Origin: Pararhizobium sp. IMCC21322
GTDB lineage: Bacteria; Pseudomonadota; Alphaproteobacteria; Rhizobiales; GCA-2746425
NCBI RefSeq assembly: GCF_030758295.1
Contig: NZ_CP132335.1
Coordinates: 248,001-312,000 of the forward strand
DNA length: 64,000 nucleotides
Reading direction: 5' to 3'
A program made the translations under genes and the position numbers. Position 1 is the first letter of the stretch. Each line of letters starts with the position of its first letter. Below, in pieces: positions 51,600 to 60,616 of the stretch. The notes under the pieces are model-generated. The model saw only the letters and a program-made list of their open reading frames with translations. It made no database searches and was not told the origin of the DNA.

Positions 51600-51635
51600 A
51601 TGACTACGAACATGACCTATGACCATGACCTATGA
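51600..51635 (+). CDS. Possible 11-codon upstream ORF overlapping the LuxR start
   Basis: ATG at 51600 opens MTTNMTYDHDL and stops with TGA at 51633-51635, after the LuxR ATGs at 51619 and 51625. An AAAGG stands ~10 nt before it. The overlap could couple or compete with initiation of the regulator. The region also holds a direct repeat CATGACCTATGA (51611-51622 and 51624-51635). Confidence 0.3.
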   Translation: MTTNMTYDHDL

Positions 51636-52173
51636 ATTGGCCATGCTCGCCTTTGACGAAGCACCCATCGGGATTGTCCTGACAGAGCGCCGCATTATCA
51701 AAAGCTGCAACGTCACCTTTGCGGCGCTGTTTGGCTATGACAGATCTGAATTGATCAACCAGTCTTTCCGCATGCTCTATTCCACGCGCAAGGAATTTGA
51801 TGCCATTCGCGACATCGGCCTTAAACCCTTGCAGGAAAAAGGCATCTATTCAGACGAACGCATTATGAAACGACGCGACGGAACGCCCTTCTGGTGCCGC
51901 TTCCGCGCCCATACGCTGACCCGAGACGACCCGCTGCAACGCACTGTCCTGAGCTTTGCAAAAATTTCGGATACCGTGCCAAAGAGCCAACTGACGCCAA
52001 GAGAACGCCAGATCGTCCTGCAACTCAGCAAGGGCCAGACCAGCAAGGACATCGCCCGCATTCTGAACCTGTCCCCCCGCACCATCGAAGACGTTCGCAG
52101 CCGTCTCCTGAAAAAATTCGGCGTCAGAAACGCCGCCGAACTTCTGGCCCACATGACCGGGCTGGATGTTTGA
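51619..52173 (+). CDS. PAS-LuxR transcriptional regulator
   Basis: 184 residues. PAS domain (~5-115: APIGIVLTERRIIKSCNVTFAALFGYDRSELINQSFRML, with RRDGTPFWCRF) and LuxR HTH (~125-180: LTPRERQIVLQLSKGQTSKDIARILNLSPRTIEDVRSRLLKKF). One-component sensor; the ligand may be the compound taken up by the divergent operon. ATGs at 51619 and 51625 are both possible starts. Confidence 0.85.
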   Translation: MTMTYELAMLAFDEAPIGIVLTERRIIKSCNVTFAALFGYDRSELINQSFRMLYSTRKEFDAIRDIGLKPLQEKGIYSDERIMKRRDGTPFWCRFRAHTLTRDDPLQRTVLSFAKISDTVPKSQLTPRERQIVLQLSKGQTSKDIARILNLSPRTIEDVRSRLLKKFGVRNAAELLAHMTGLDV

Positions 52174-52567
52174 ATGGGAGCACATTCGGCAAGCGCCATC
52201 AGGCGCCACTTGATCTTCGGGAGAACAGCTCAGAAAGATGCTCAGAGGCCCTTCCCACGACCAAACCAGTTTAAAAAAGCCCTTAGCAGCTATCCGGTAT
52301 TCTCGGAGCCATATTAGCGAGTTCTTAATGAGCGCTACTTATGATTGCGGTCCAACGCATATGAAAGCGAACACTTTGGCGGTGGCCTGGCAATTCGACC
52401 TGGCCCGACATCCAGTCATCACACCGCGACGAGGTCAAATACAAGTCATTGGGGAGGGCCATGCCCGGAAATATGTCTCAAAACCAGGGTCAGGAACCAT
52501 GTGGCATACATTCAATGCCATTTTGCAGGGGCATGGCCTCACGCAATCCTGTTGAGGGGTTGAAACC
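52174..52567. other. Intergenic region without recognised gene
   Basis: 394 nt between the LuxR gene and the GGDEF/EAL gene. An open frame of 105 codons (52238-52555) has no family features and no good ribosome site; taken as chance. No repeat or terminator stands out. Confidence 0.5.
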
Positions 52568-54775
52568 GTGATTGACCCGGATTCCAGGGCACAGCCGTAT
52601 TCTTCCAGGGCCCAGCCAGATGCAATGGCAAAGAAAGACCACCAGTCAATTAGGTCACGATTTGCCCACATGAATTTCGACGACTTGCCCCAAATGCAGG
52701 CCATCGTTGAACTTGCAGTCAACAGCCTTGGATGCCCGAGTGCCATGCTGTCGATGATAGAAGATAATCAGCATCGGGTCATCACCTCCTTTGGATTGAT
52801 GGCTGACGATATTGCAACAGCCAAAAGCTGCGCAAGCCAGGTCACCGATGACAGCCAGCTGTTCATAGTTGAAGATGCATCCTCCGATGAAGGCTTCTGT
52901 AAACATGCGCTCCATGACAACCATTCAGACATATGCTTTTACGTGGGACTACCGCTATTCATAGACAAATCAGGCATGTTGGGTGTCCTGTCTGTTTTCG
53001 ACAGCAGGCCACGTACCCTTTCTGACTCTGAACGCCATGGGCTTTTCAATCTTCAACTGATCGTCAACTCCCTGCTGGCCAGTTATGAAGCAAATCGAAT
53101 TGCGCAGGAAATTCAGGATGAGTTGCACATTACGCTGGAAAATATGGACCAGGGCGTGACCGTCTTCGATGCGGACGCCAATATGATTTTGTGGAACCAG
53201 AGATACATAGATATCTTCGAAAAATCGCCGGACGATATCTACAAGGGCGTATCGCTTCGAAAACTGATTGAAGTCCAGGATCTGCAAAATGGCTTTGAGG
53301 GCTTTGACGGCGGTTACGACCAGATGCTCGCCGAATTGCGCGCGGGACTGGCGAAGGGAGAAATCGTACCCGGTGGCGTGCGTCTCAACAGTGGTCGCAT
53401 CATCTCATCCATTCATGCCGCCATGCCGAATGGTGGCTGGGTCGCAACCCATTCCGACATCACCGAGCGCGTGCGTGCGCAAGAGAAAATTGAGCATGCA
53501 TCACTCCATGACAGTCTGACGGGACTGGGCAATCGGGCCAAGTTCGCAAGCGAGTTTGAAACCAGGGCAGCCGACACATCAAAGCGAATGGCCGTCATGC
53601 TGATCGATATTGACGAGTTCAAGCAGGTCAATGACAATTTCGGCCATGGTGCCGGTGACGCTGTGATTGTGAGTGTCGCTGACCGGCTGATGGGCTGCGT
53701 GCGCAGCGACGATGTCGTGGTGCGCCTGGGCGGGGATGAATTCGCTGTACTGCTTCAGATTGATCAGGATTGCGATGACGACATAGTCATCTCAATCGCC
53801 CGAGATGTGGTCGAGCTTATGCGCAAAGAGTTGCTATATCGGAAAAGCATTATCAATTTCAGTGTCAGCGTAGGCTGCTGTGAAGCCAGATCGCAGACAA
53901 CAGGTTTGGAAGAAATACTGACCCGGGCCGACTTTGCACTTTACAAGGCCAAAGCAAATGGCCGTTCCAGATTTCAGATGTTCAATCGCAGGATTGAAGA
54001 GGAACTCTCCCGCACCAGGCGTATACAAACAATCGTTCGCAGCGCCGACTCCACTGATAATCTCACGCTGAACTATCAGCCGATTGTATGTCTGAACCGC
54101 CAGCAGGACTATGGTTTTGAGGCTCTCATTCGCTGGAACGGTGATTCCGATGATCGTATTTCTCCGCAGGATATTATTCTGGCAACCGAGAAGGACGGGT
54201 TCATCGGGCATGTCGGTAACTGGGTTCTCAACAAGGCCATGCAACAGGCCGGCCAATGGGATGAAGCCATTCATTTGTCCGTCAACGTCTCACCGAAACA
54301 ATTGGGCCAGGGCGATTTTGTAGACCAGGTCCGCAGGGCGCTGAAGCGCTGGAAGTTCGCGCCCGAACGTCTTGAACTGGAAGTGACTGAAACCGCACTT
54401 TTGCAGGATCGGGCATCGATCGCCGAATTGCATGAGATCAAGAGGCTCGGGGTACGCATCGCGCTTGATGATTTTGGCACGGGCTATTCATCACTCTTGC
54501 ATCTGCAACTGTTTCCATTCGACAAGCTGAAAATTGATCGCTCCTTTGTTGATCGGGCCGATACTGACAAGCTTTCAAACGCGATTGTTCGGTCCATTGT
54601 GCACCTCGCTGAGGAATTGAACATTCAAACCGTTGCCGAGGGCATCGAAACCAGCGAACAACTCTCTTTGATGACGTCAATTGGCTGCACGATGGGTCAG
54701 GGTTATTTGTTGGGCAGGCCCATGTCGAGCGAACAAGCCCAACAACGGATTCACGCAATGAGCCTCGTTGCCTGA
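52568..54775 (+). CDS. GAF-PAS-GGDEF-EAL cyclic-di-GMP enzyme
   Basis: 735 residues from GTG 52568 (ATG at 52625 is an alternative). Domains: GAF (~40-185), PAS (~195-305), diguanylate cyclase (~315-475) and EAL phosphodiesterase (~490-735). The active-site GGDEF is intact (residues 388-392), with an inhibitory RxxD (R379-D382) five residues before it. EAL is intact too (518-520), together with NVSPKQL, LEVTE, DDFGTGYSSL, KIDRSF and VAEGIET. Both activities may therefore be present; net activity is unclear. No membrane segment, so a cytoplasmic sensor. Alone between two unrelated clusters. Confidence 0.93.
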   Translation: MIDPDSRAQPYSSRAQPDAMAKKDHQSIRSRFAHMNFDDLPQMQAIVELAVNSLGCPSAMLSMIEDNQHRVITSFGLMADDIATAKSCASQVTDDSQLFIVEDASSDEGFCKHALHDNHSDICFYVGLPLFIDKSGMLGVLSVFDSRPRTLSDSERHGLFNLQLIVNSLLASYEANRIAQEIQDELHITLENMDQGVTVFDADANMILWNQRYIDIFEKSPDDIYKGVSLRKLIEVQDLQNGFEGFDGGYDQMLAELRAGLAKGEIVPGGVRLNSGRIISSIHAAMPNGGWVATHSDITERVRAQEKIEHASLHDSLTGLGNRAKFASEFETRAADTSKRMAVMLIDIDEFKQVNDNFGHGAGDAVIVSVADRLMGCVRSDDVVVRLGGDEFAVLLQIDQDCDDDIVISIARDVVELMRKELLYRKSIINFSVSVGCCEARSQTTGLEEILTRADFALYKAKANGRSRFQMFNRRIEEELSRTRRIQTIVRSADSTDNLTLNYQPIVCLNRQQDYGFEALIRWNGDSDDRISPQDIILATEKDGFIGHVGNWVLNKAMQQAGQWDEAIHLSVNVSPKQLGQGDFVDQVRRALKRWKFAPERLELEVTETALLQDRASIAELHEIKRLGVRIALDDFGTGYSSLLHLQLFPFDKLKIDRSFVDRADTDKLSNAIVRSIVHLAEELNIQTVAEGIETSEQLSLMTSIGCTMGQGYLLGRPMSSEQAQQRIHAMSLVA

Positions 54776-54818
54776 TTGCCTGTTGCTGGAGAAGTCCGGG
54801 CTCTGAATGTAATCGGCT

Positions 54819-56201
54819 CTAGGACGGCAGACCACAGTGATCGCCCATTTTCAGCTGCCAGTTCTCCATTGCCCCTAAAAGTCGATCACGTGTGGCATGG
54901 TGTGCCGGCATAAAGGCAAGATTGATCAGCTCGTCAGGATCGGTTTGAAGATCGAACAACTGTAACAAGTCTGATCCGGGCGTCGGGCTGTTACTGGTCG
55001 AGGCGCGATGTTTCGTGTCCTTGTAATAACGAATAAGCTTGTAGCGATCATCACGAATCATACGTTGTGATTCACGGTAAACCGCGCCGAAATATTGACG
55101 TCCGGATCCAACCGTCTGGTCATCGTCCTGCCCCACAAGATTGGCGCCACCGCATTCGGGAGCAACGTCAAGTCCGGCAAGGGAAAGCACTGTCGCATGG
55201 GTATCGCCATGCCACACAAGATCATCTGATTGCTTGCCTTCCGGAATCTGTGGTCCGGCGAATATCAGCGGAATATGAAGACTGTGCTCATACAGATTTT
55301 GTTTGCCCATCAGACCGTGATTGCCCAACCCAAGCCCATGATCTGCTGTGTAGATAATAATGGTATTTTCAAGCAGACCCTTGTCTTCGGTCGCTTTGAT
55401 GATGTGGCCGATAGCGTCATCCATATGTGCAATCATGCCATAATAGTCTGCAATATGTTGCCGAATGGCGTCCGGCGAGCGCGGAAATTTCTCCAGCATT
55501 TCGTCACGGATAAGCGCTTCACCATTGTCGAACGGATGGACCGGCATGTAGGATTTTGGCAAGGTGACACCTGAAGGATCAACCGCCCAGTTTTTGGGTG
55601 GGGTCCTGGGATCATGCGGTGCCGTGAACGCAATATAGAGGAAAAATGGTTCATCACGGTCGGCTGTTTCAATAAAGTCCAATGCGGCATCTTTGAATAT
55701 GTCGGTTGAATATCCGGTTACCTTACGCGCACGGTCTTCGGCATAAATTCCACTTGGATCATGATCCTGCAGGACCATTTCTTCGTGTTCAGACATCCCG
55801 TCAAAAAGGATTTTGTCTGCTGTTGAAAAACTGCGTGCAAAAGATTGTTTGTCATTGTGCCATTTGCCGATGGAATGGGTTTTGTAGCCCGCTTCGCGCA
55901 ATAATTGCGGCATGGTGGGGATACTGGGTGGGATAATTGCGCCAACACTGAAGTCGTCAGCACAGCGATTATCAGGCGGCGTTAAATCAAAGACGCTTCG
56001 ACCGGTCATGACAGTTGCGCGCGAGGGCGTACAGACAGCAGCATTGAAACCACCCTGGCAATGCGCACCACGAAAATCAGTGCCGCGTTTTGCCAATGCG
56101 TCCAAATTGGGTGTCGAGACTTCATCGCAGCCATGCGCGCCGATTGAACTGGAGCGATGGTCATCTGCAATAATAAAAATGAAGTTTGGTTTCGTTCCCA
56201 T
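54819..56201 (-). CDS. Type I sulfatase
   Basis: 460 residues. The formylglycine site reads C-T-P-S-R-A (AVCTPSRATVMTGR, ~residues 57-70), preceded by metal ligands in FIIADDHRSSSIG and followed by KWHND, HD in TAPHDPR, and TADHGLGLGNHG. An anaerobic-type or FGE modification would be needed for activity. No clear signal peptide, so a cytoplasmic sulfatase that acts after import. Last gene of the ABC operon, 3 nt from the ATPase gene. Confidence 0.9.
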   Translation of the reverse strand: MGTKPNFIFIIADDHRSSSIGAHGCDEVSTPNLDALAKRGTDFRGAHCQGGFNAAVCTPSRATVMTGRSVFDLTPPDNRCADDFSVGAIIPPSIPTMPQLLREAGYKTHSIGKWHNDKQSFARSFSTADKILFDGMSEHEEMVLQDHDPSGIYAEDRARKVTGYSTDIFKDAALDFIETADRDEPFFLYIAFTAPHDPRTPPKNWAVDPSGVTLPKSYMPVHPFDNGEALIRDEMLEKFPRSPDAIRQHIADYYGMIAHMDDAIGHIIKATEDKGLLENTIIIYTADHGLGLGNHGLMGKQNLYEHSLHIPLIFAGPQIPEGKQSDDLVWHGDTHATVLSLAGLDVAPECGGANLVGQDDDQTVGSGRQYFGAVYRESQRMIRDDRYKLIRYYKDTKHRASTSNSPTPGSDLLQLFDLQTDPDELINLAFMPAHHATRDRLLGAMENWQLKMGDHCGLPS

Positions 56202-56204
56202 CGT

Positions 56205-57317
56205 CTATCCTTTGCTCGGTGTTTTCGCAGGCGGTACGATGCGCTCACCAGTGTCAGGTGAGAAAAAGTGAAGCGCGTCAACGCTTTCAATATCAATGGA
56301 AACTCTGTCACCGGTGTTGAACTCGACGCTGCCCTTTTCGCGCAGAATTATCGGCGTGCCATCACCCAAACGGCCATGAATGACGCTCTCATCTCCAAGA
56401 TATTCGACAATTGAAACTTCGATTTGACCAATACCCTTGCCTTTGTCTGCAAGCATCAGAGATTCTGGACGTACGCCTAATGTGGTCGCACCGGATGCAA
56501 TCTGGCCGAGGCCTGTAACCGATAGGTCTGCAGATTCAAACGTTGCATCACGTATGGTGCCCGGGACGAAATTCATTTTTGGTGAGCCAATGAAACCCGC
56601 CACAAACGCATTCTTCGGCTCGTTATACAATTCCTTGGGGGTGCCCATCTGCTGTATTTCACCGGCATTGAGAATGATGATCTGATCAGCCAGAGTCATC
56701 GCTTCCACCTGGTCGTGCGTGACGTAAATCATGGTTGCAGCGAGCCGTTGGTGGAGCTCAGCCAGTTCAACGCGGGTTTCGGCACGCAACGCCGCATCAA
56801 GATTTGAAAGCGGCTCATCAAACAGAAACACTTTGGGCTTTCGGACAATCGCGCGGCCAATCGCTACACGCTGTCTCTGCCCGCCAGAGAGTTGCTTGGG
56901 GAGCCTTTCGAGGAGTTCCTCCAATTGCAGGGCGCGGGCGGCCTCCGCCACACGGCTTTCAATCTCCGCCTTTGGCCGTTTTGCGATTTTGAGTGAAAAC
57001 GCCATGTTTTCACGGACCGTTTTATGCGGATACAGCGCATAGGATTGAAACACCATTGCAAGGCCCCGTTCGCCTGCGGACGCTTCAGTCACGTCTTCGC
57101 TGTCCAGCCATATCTCGCCGTCAGTTGTTGCCTCCAGGCCTGCAATCAAGCGCAAAAGCGTAGACTTTCCGCAACCTGATGGGCCGACAATTGCGACGAA
57201 AGCACCATGCGGCACAGAAAAACTGAGGCCCTGCAGGGCGACAAAACTGTCGAAACGCTTTTCCACGTTTTTCAGCTCAAGGGCAGGATATTTGCTAGTC
57301 AATATCGCGGTTTCCAT
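56205..57317 (-). CDS. Sugar ABC transporter ATP-binding protein (UgpC/MalK class)
   Basis: 370 residues. Walker A GPSGCGKST, Q-loop VFQSYALYPHKTV, LSGGQRQRVAIGRAIV, Walker B VFLFDEPLSNLDA, H-loop YVTHDQVEA, and a C-terminal TOBE/regulatory region (~240-370). MalK-type ATPases serve CUT1 sugar importers. Located 3 nt from both neighbours in the operon. Confidence 0.92.
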   Translation of the reverse strand: METAILTSKYPALELKNVEKRFDSFVALQGLSFSVPHGAFVAIVGPSGCGKSTLLRLIAGLEATTDGEIWLDSEDVTEASAGERGLAMVFQSYALYPHKTVRENMAFSLKIAKRPKAEIESRVAEAARALQLEELLERLPKQLSGGQRQRVAIGRAIVRKPKVFLFDEPLSNLDAALRAETRVELAELHQRLAATMIYVTHDQVEAMTLADQIIILNAGEIQQMGTPKELYNEPKNAFVAGFIGSPKMNFVPGTIRDATFESADLSVTGLGQIASGATTLGVRPESLMLADKGKGIGQIEVSIVEYLGDESVIHGRLGDGTPIILREKGSVEFNTGDRVSIDIESVDALHFFSPDTGERIVPPAKTPSKG

Positions 57318-57320
57318 TTT

Positions 57321-58199
57321 TTAGCCTTTGACCGAACCAGCAGACAGACCAGCCACAAGGCGGGACTGAACCGGCAGGAATAATAATAATGCGGGCAAAG
57401 TTGTGAGTGCAGAGGCAGCCATCACGGCACCCCAATCAACGGTTTCTTCGCCAAAGAACAGTGCCAGACCGAGCGGGAGTGTTTTCAGTGACGTTTTTGT
57501 CAGCAGCGCAATAGCCAGCAGAAATTCTGTCCACATCAGGAGAAATGAATAGGTTGCGGTGGCGACGATACCCGGAGCGAGCAGCGGCAGAATGATGTGG
57601 CGCAGCGTTTGAAAACGCGAGCATCCATCCATCAAAGCCGCTTCATCAAGGTCTCTGGGCAGGGCTTCCAGATAGCCAACCATGAGGTAGATCGAAAACG
57701 GAAGGGTGATCGTGACGTAGCAAAACATCAGGGCGAAGTGATTGTTGATCAGATCAAGTTTGGCAAACATGATGAACAATGGGGTCATCATTACGATCCA
57801 CGGAAAGGTCTGGGTCAGCACAAGAAAGCCGAACAGCCACTTTTTATAGGCAAAACGATAGCGCGATAAAACGTAGGACGCGCAGACCGCAACACTGGTG
57901 GAAATAATGACCGAAATGCCACAGATAAACAGACTGTTGAACATGAAGCGGCCGAAGTCATTCTTCCAAACATTTCTATAGTTTTCAAACGTGAAAACAA
58001 GGCCTTGCGTGCCAGTACCGATCAATGAGGCACTGGGTTTGAATGACGCCCAATAAATCCACACCACAGGCGAGGCAAAAAAGAAAATGAGCAAGGCTGC
58101 AAAGACGAGTGCTGCTGATGTTTTGACAGGGCTGTGCTTGCGGGTCAGGCCACGCTTGCGTCGTTTCACGGTCGACCGGTTTATTGCGACATCGGTCAC
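57321..58199 (-). CDS. Sugar ABC transporter permease, MalG class
   Basis: 292 residues, six helices. The EAA loop LEALPRDLDEAALMDGCSRFQTLRHIILPLLAPG is diagnostic. The N-terminal ~30 residues are basic (INRSTVKRRKRGLTRKH). Overlaps the MalF-type gene by 4 nt. Confidence 0.92.
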   Translation of the reverse strand: MTDVAINRSTVKRRKRGLTRKHSPVKTSAALVFAALLIFFFASPVVWIYWASFKPSASLIGTGTQGLVFTFENYRNVWKNDFGRFMFNSLFICGISVIISTSVAVCASYVLSRYRFAYKKWLFGFLVLTQTFPWIVMMTPLFIMFAKLDLINNHFALMFCYVTITLPFSIYLMVGYLEALPRDLDEAALMDGCSRFQTLRHIILPLLAPGIVATATYSFLLMWTEFLLAIALLTKTSLKTLPLGLALFFGEETVDWGAVMAASALTTLPALLLFLPVQSRLVAGLSAGSVKG

Positions 58200-59110
58200 A
58201 TCAGCCCTCCAAATCTTTTTGTGACAACATATCGGAAGTAGATGATGCCAAATACCAATGCGAGCGCGGCCATGAATGTGCCAATTGCTGATGACAGGCC
58301 AAGCTTGAAGTTCACGAATGCCTGGAGATAAACTTCCGTTGCCAGAACATTTGAAAATGTGCCGGGTCCAGCACTTGTAGACATCCAGACATAGATGAAA
58401 TTGTTGAACGTCCAGATGGTTGTGAGGAGTCCCAGCACGGCCAGAGCCGGCAGGGCATGGGGGAACGTCACATGCCAGAATTTTATCCAGCTATTGGCCC
58501 CGTCAATGTCTGCTGCTTCATACAGATCGCGCGGCACGGTTTGTAGCGCTGCGGCCATTGTCAGCACGATAATGGGCAGGCCATTCCACACAATGATCGT
58601 GATGACGGAAGGCCAGACATAAGATGGATCTCCGAGAAAAATGATGGGTTGGTCAATAAACCCCCACTCAACCAGCTTGTTATTGATGGCGCCGGTGCGT
58701 CCATCGAAAATCTGCTTCCACACTGTGACGGCCACAATATCGGGTGTCGCCCATGGCAGAAGCGCGGCCATACGAAGCGGAACTGTCAGGCGCAAACGGC
58801 GCACAAGCTGGGATTCAATGAAGAGCGCGATCGCAAAGCCCAGAACCAGCCGAATGCTGACCGAAACAAATGTCAGCCAGAACAACGTATTGAAGACGAC
58901 TTTCTTGAAATCGGAATCATTAAATAGGTCGATGTAATTTTCCAGGCCAACCCACTTGCCACCATCGCGCAGACCCAGAAGACTGAGGTCTGTAAAGCTG
59001 TTTTTGATGTTGTAGATTGTGGGCCAGAGGAAAAATGCTGCTGTCATGCCGAACGCTGGCAACAGCATCAGCAAGACAAATTTTCGCTGATCCTTGGAAT
59101 AGCTGAGCAT
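58196..59110 (-). CDS. Sugar ABC transporter permease, MalF class
   Basis: 304 residues, six helices. EAA loop LQTVPRDLYEAADIDGANSWIKFWHVTFPHALP. N-terminal MLSYSKDQRKFVLLMLLPAFGMTAAFF. Its start lies 63 nt after the binding-protein gene; a hairpin occupies that gap. Confidence 0.92.
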   Translation of the reverse strand: MLSYSKDQRKFVLLMLLPAFGMTAAFFLWPTIYNIKNSFTDLSLLGLRDGGKWVGLENYIDLFNDSDFKKVVFNTLFWLTFVSVSIRLVLGFAIALFIESQLVRRLRLTVPLRMAALLPWATPDIVAVTVWKQIFDGRTGAINNKLVEWGFIDQPIIFLGDPSYVWPSVITIIVWNGLPIIVLTMAAALQTVPRDLYEAADIDGANSWIKFWHVTFPHALPALAVLGLLTTIWTFNNFIYVWMSTSAGPGTFSNVLATEVYLQAFVNFKLGLSSAIGTFMAALALVFGIIYFRYVVTKRFGGLM

Positions 59111-59130
59111 ATATTCCTCGTGGATAAGGG

Positions 59131-59154
59131 CAGGCCAGCCAATTGGCTGGCCTG
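59131..59154 (-). promoter_or_regulatory. Intercistronic hairpin between sugar-binding protein and permease genes
   Basis: A perfect 24-nt palindrome (12-bp arms, CAGGCCAGCCAA and its complement) in the 63-nt gap. No T-run follows. Confidence 0.65.
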
Positions 59155-59173
59155 ATTTGGATAACCGGTTTGA

Positions 59174-60445
59174 TTAATCGTCCAGCATGTCGTTGATCGT
59201 ATCAATCAATGACTGGGCAGCTTCTTCGGGTGTTTTATCACCGACCAGAATTGCGCCGAACTCTCGACCCGCTTCGCTCCACATGGTTCCGATAGGCGTC
59301 TTGCCATTGGCGTACGCACCCCAAGTCCGGGCATTCGGCAATTGCATGCCATACCCTTCAAGTCCCGCCGGATATTCCAGAGCAGCAAGAGCAGACTTGC
59401 TTGCCGGGAACTGTGCCGTCAGAAAGTCGGAGAAAAACTCGTTGGAAATCAAAAACTGAATGAACTTGTAAGACTCATCAGCATATTCGGTATTGGCATT
59501 GATGCCGAGCATACGTCCGCCCATATGGCTCACACCACCAACTGAACCCGCTGGAATACCGCTCGAAGCAAAAGGCACATCATTCGATCCGCTTTTCTCC
59601 TTATAAGCCGCAATCACGGCTTTCGCGACATTTGGCGGCACTATTGCGAAGGCTTGATCGCCTTCAACCATAGGCGCCAGTGAGCCTATATCTGCCAGGC
59701 CACCCAATGCGATGTTGGACTGCGGGTTACCGCCTTCACCCATAAAGTCTGCAAAGAATTTGAAGCTGTTGGCAAGAGATGCTGTATCGACACCAACCCG
59801 AAAACCGCCATTGCCATCTTCTTCAACCAATGCATGACCGTTCGACCACAAGTGATAGTTCAGCAAAAACCAGGCTGTATTTGTCGCACCGCTACCAGCG
59901 GGAAAGCCGAAGCCGACTTTATCGGTCTTTTCTGTCACCATGCGGCTTGCTGCCTGCAGATCATCCCAGGTCTTTGGAACCTCAACGCCCGCTTCCTCCA
60001 GGACTGCAGGCGTATAGATCAGCGTCCACGTATCGGCGGTCCAGGGAAGGCCGAATATGTTGCCATCCGCGTCGCGCGCCAGATCAGTCGCGATGAAGTT
60101 CTCAAAGCCTGACCCTGCACCATTTTTTTCGATCAGATCATTCAATGGCAGCAATGCACCGGCACTGCCCATTTCCAATGGCCAGACGAAAGCAATGTGG
60201 ACGATATCAGGACCTGTGCCCACGGCAGCTTCACGCAGGAATTGTGTCCGTGAATCGCCCCAGGATATACGCTCCAGTTCGACATTGATGTCCGGGTTTT
60301 CCGCCTCAAAGGCTTCAATCGCGGCCTCGATGACCTCTGGGTCAGGGTCATTATATCTGAAACTAATCGTTGTTTCTGCAAATGCCGGAAGCGCAATAAA
60401 GGCGCTGCAACCAATCAGCAGAGCCGTTTTAAACATGTTTTGCAT
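59174..60445 (-). CDS. Sugar ABC transporter substrate-binding protein (SBP_bac_1)
   Basis: About 423 residues from ATG 60445 with GGAGGAA 6 nt upstream; the frame is open to 60568 but would cross the operator. Signal peptide MFKTALLIGCSAFIALPAFAE, then ISFRYNDPDPEVIEAAIEAFEAENPDINVELERISWGD, and the family-1 motif FVWPLEMGSAGALLPLNDLIEKNG. Binds a sugar or a sulfated sugar delivered to the permeases. Confidence 0.9.
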   Translation of the reverse strand: MQNMFKTALLIGCSAFIALPAFAETTISFRYNDPDPEVIEAAIEAFEAENPDINVELERISWGDSRTQFLREAAVGTGPDIVHIAFVWPLEMGSAGALLPLNDLIEKNGAGSGFENFIATDLARDADGNIFGLPWTADTWTLIYTPAVLEEAGVEVPKTWDDLQAASRMVTEKTDKVGFGFPAGSGATNTAWFLLNYHLWSNGHALVEEDGNGGFRVGVDTASLANSFKFFADFMGEGGNPQSNIALGGLADIGSLAPMVEGDQAFAIVPPNVAKAVIAAYKEKSGSNDVPFASSGIPAGSVGGVSHMGGRMLGINANTEYADESYKFIQFLISNEFFSDFLTAQFPASKSALAALEYPAGLEGYGMQLPNARTWGAYANGKTPIGTMWSEAGREFGAILVGDKTPEEAAQSLIDTINDMLDD

Positions 60446-60483
60446 TTCTGTTTCCTCCAATGAAACGCTGGTCGTCAAACCAT

Positions 60484-60503
60484 TTATCGAACCGGTTCGA
60501 TAA
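60484..60503. promoter_or_regulatory. LacI-type operator O1
   Basis: TTATCGAACCGGTTCGATAA, a perfect 20-bp palindrome with the central C-G typical of LacI/GalR sites. It lies 39 nt before the binding-protein start. Confidence 0.8.
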
Positions 60504-60579
60504 TTAAGGTAGCGTGTTTTCCCTGAATTTGTCAACATAAGCCAGCTATCGGTTTGTATCTGGAACAATTGTCATTCTA

Positions 60580-60599
60580 TTATCGAACCGATTTTATAA
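60580..60599. promoter_or_regulatory. LacI-type operator O2
   Basis: TTATCGAACCGATTTTATAA: the left half is identical to O1, the right half has four mismatches. It lies 18 nt before the lacI start and 96 bp centre to centre from O1. Confidence 0.7.
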
Positions 60600-60616
60600 A
60601 GTGTAGGGAATCCAGA

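Noticed and set aside
52238-52555. 105-codon ORF before the GGDEF/EAL gene
   Set aside because: No ribosome site, no recognisable features; intergenic by default.
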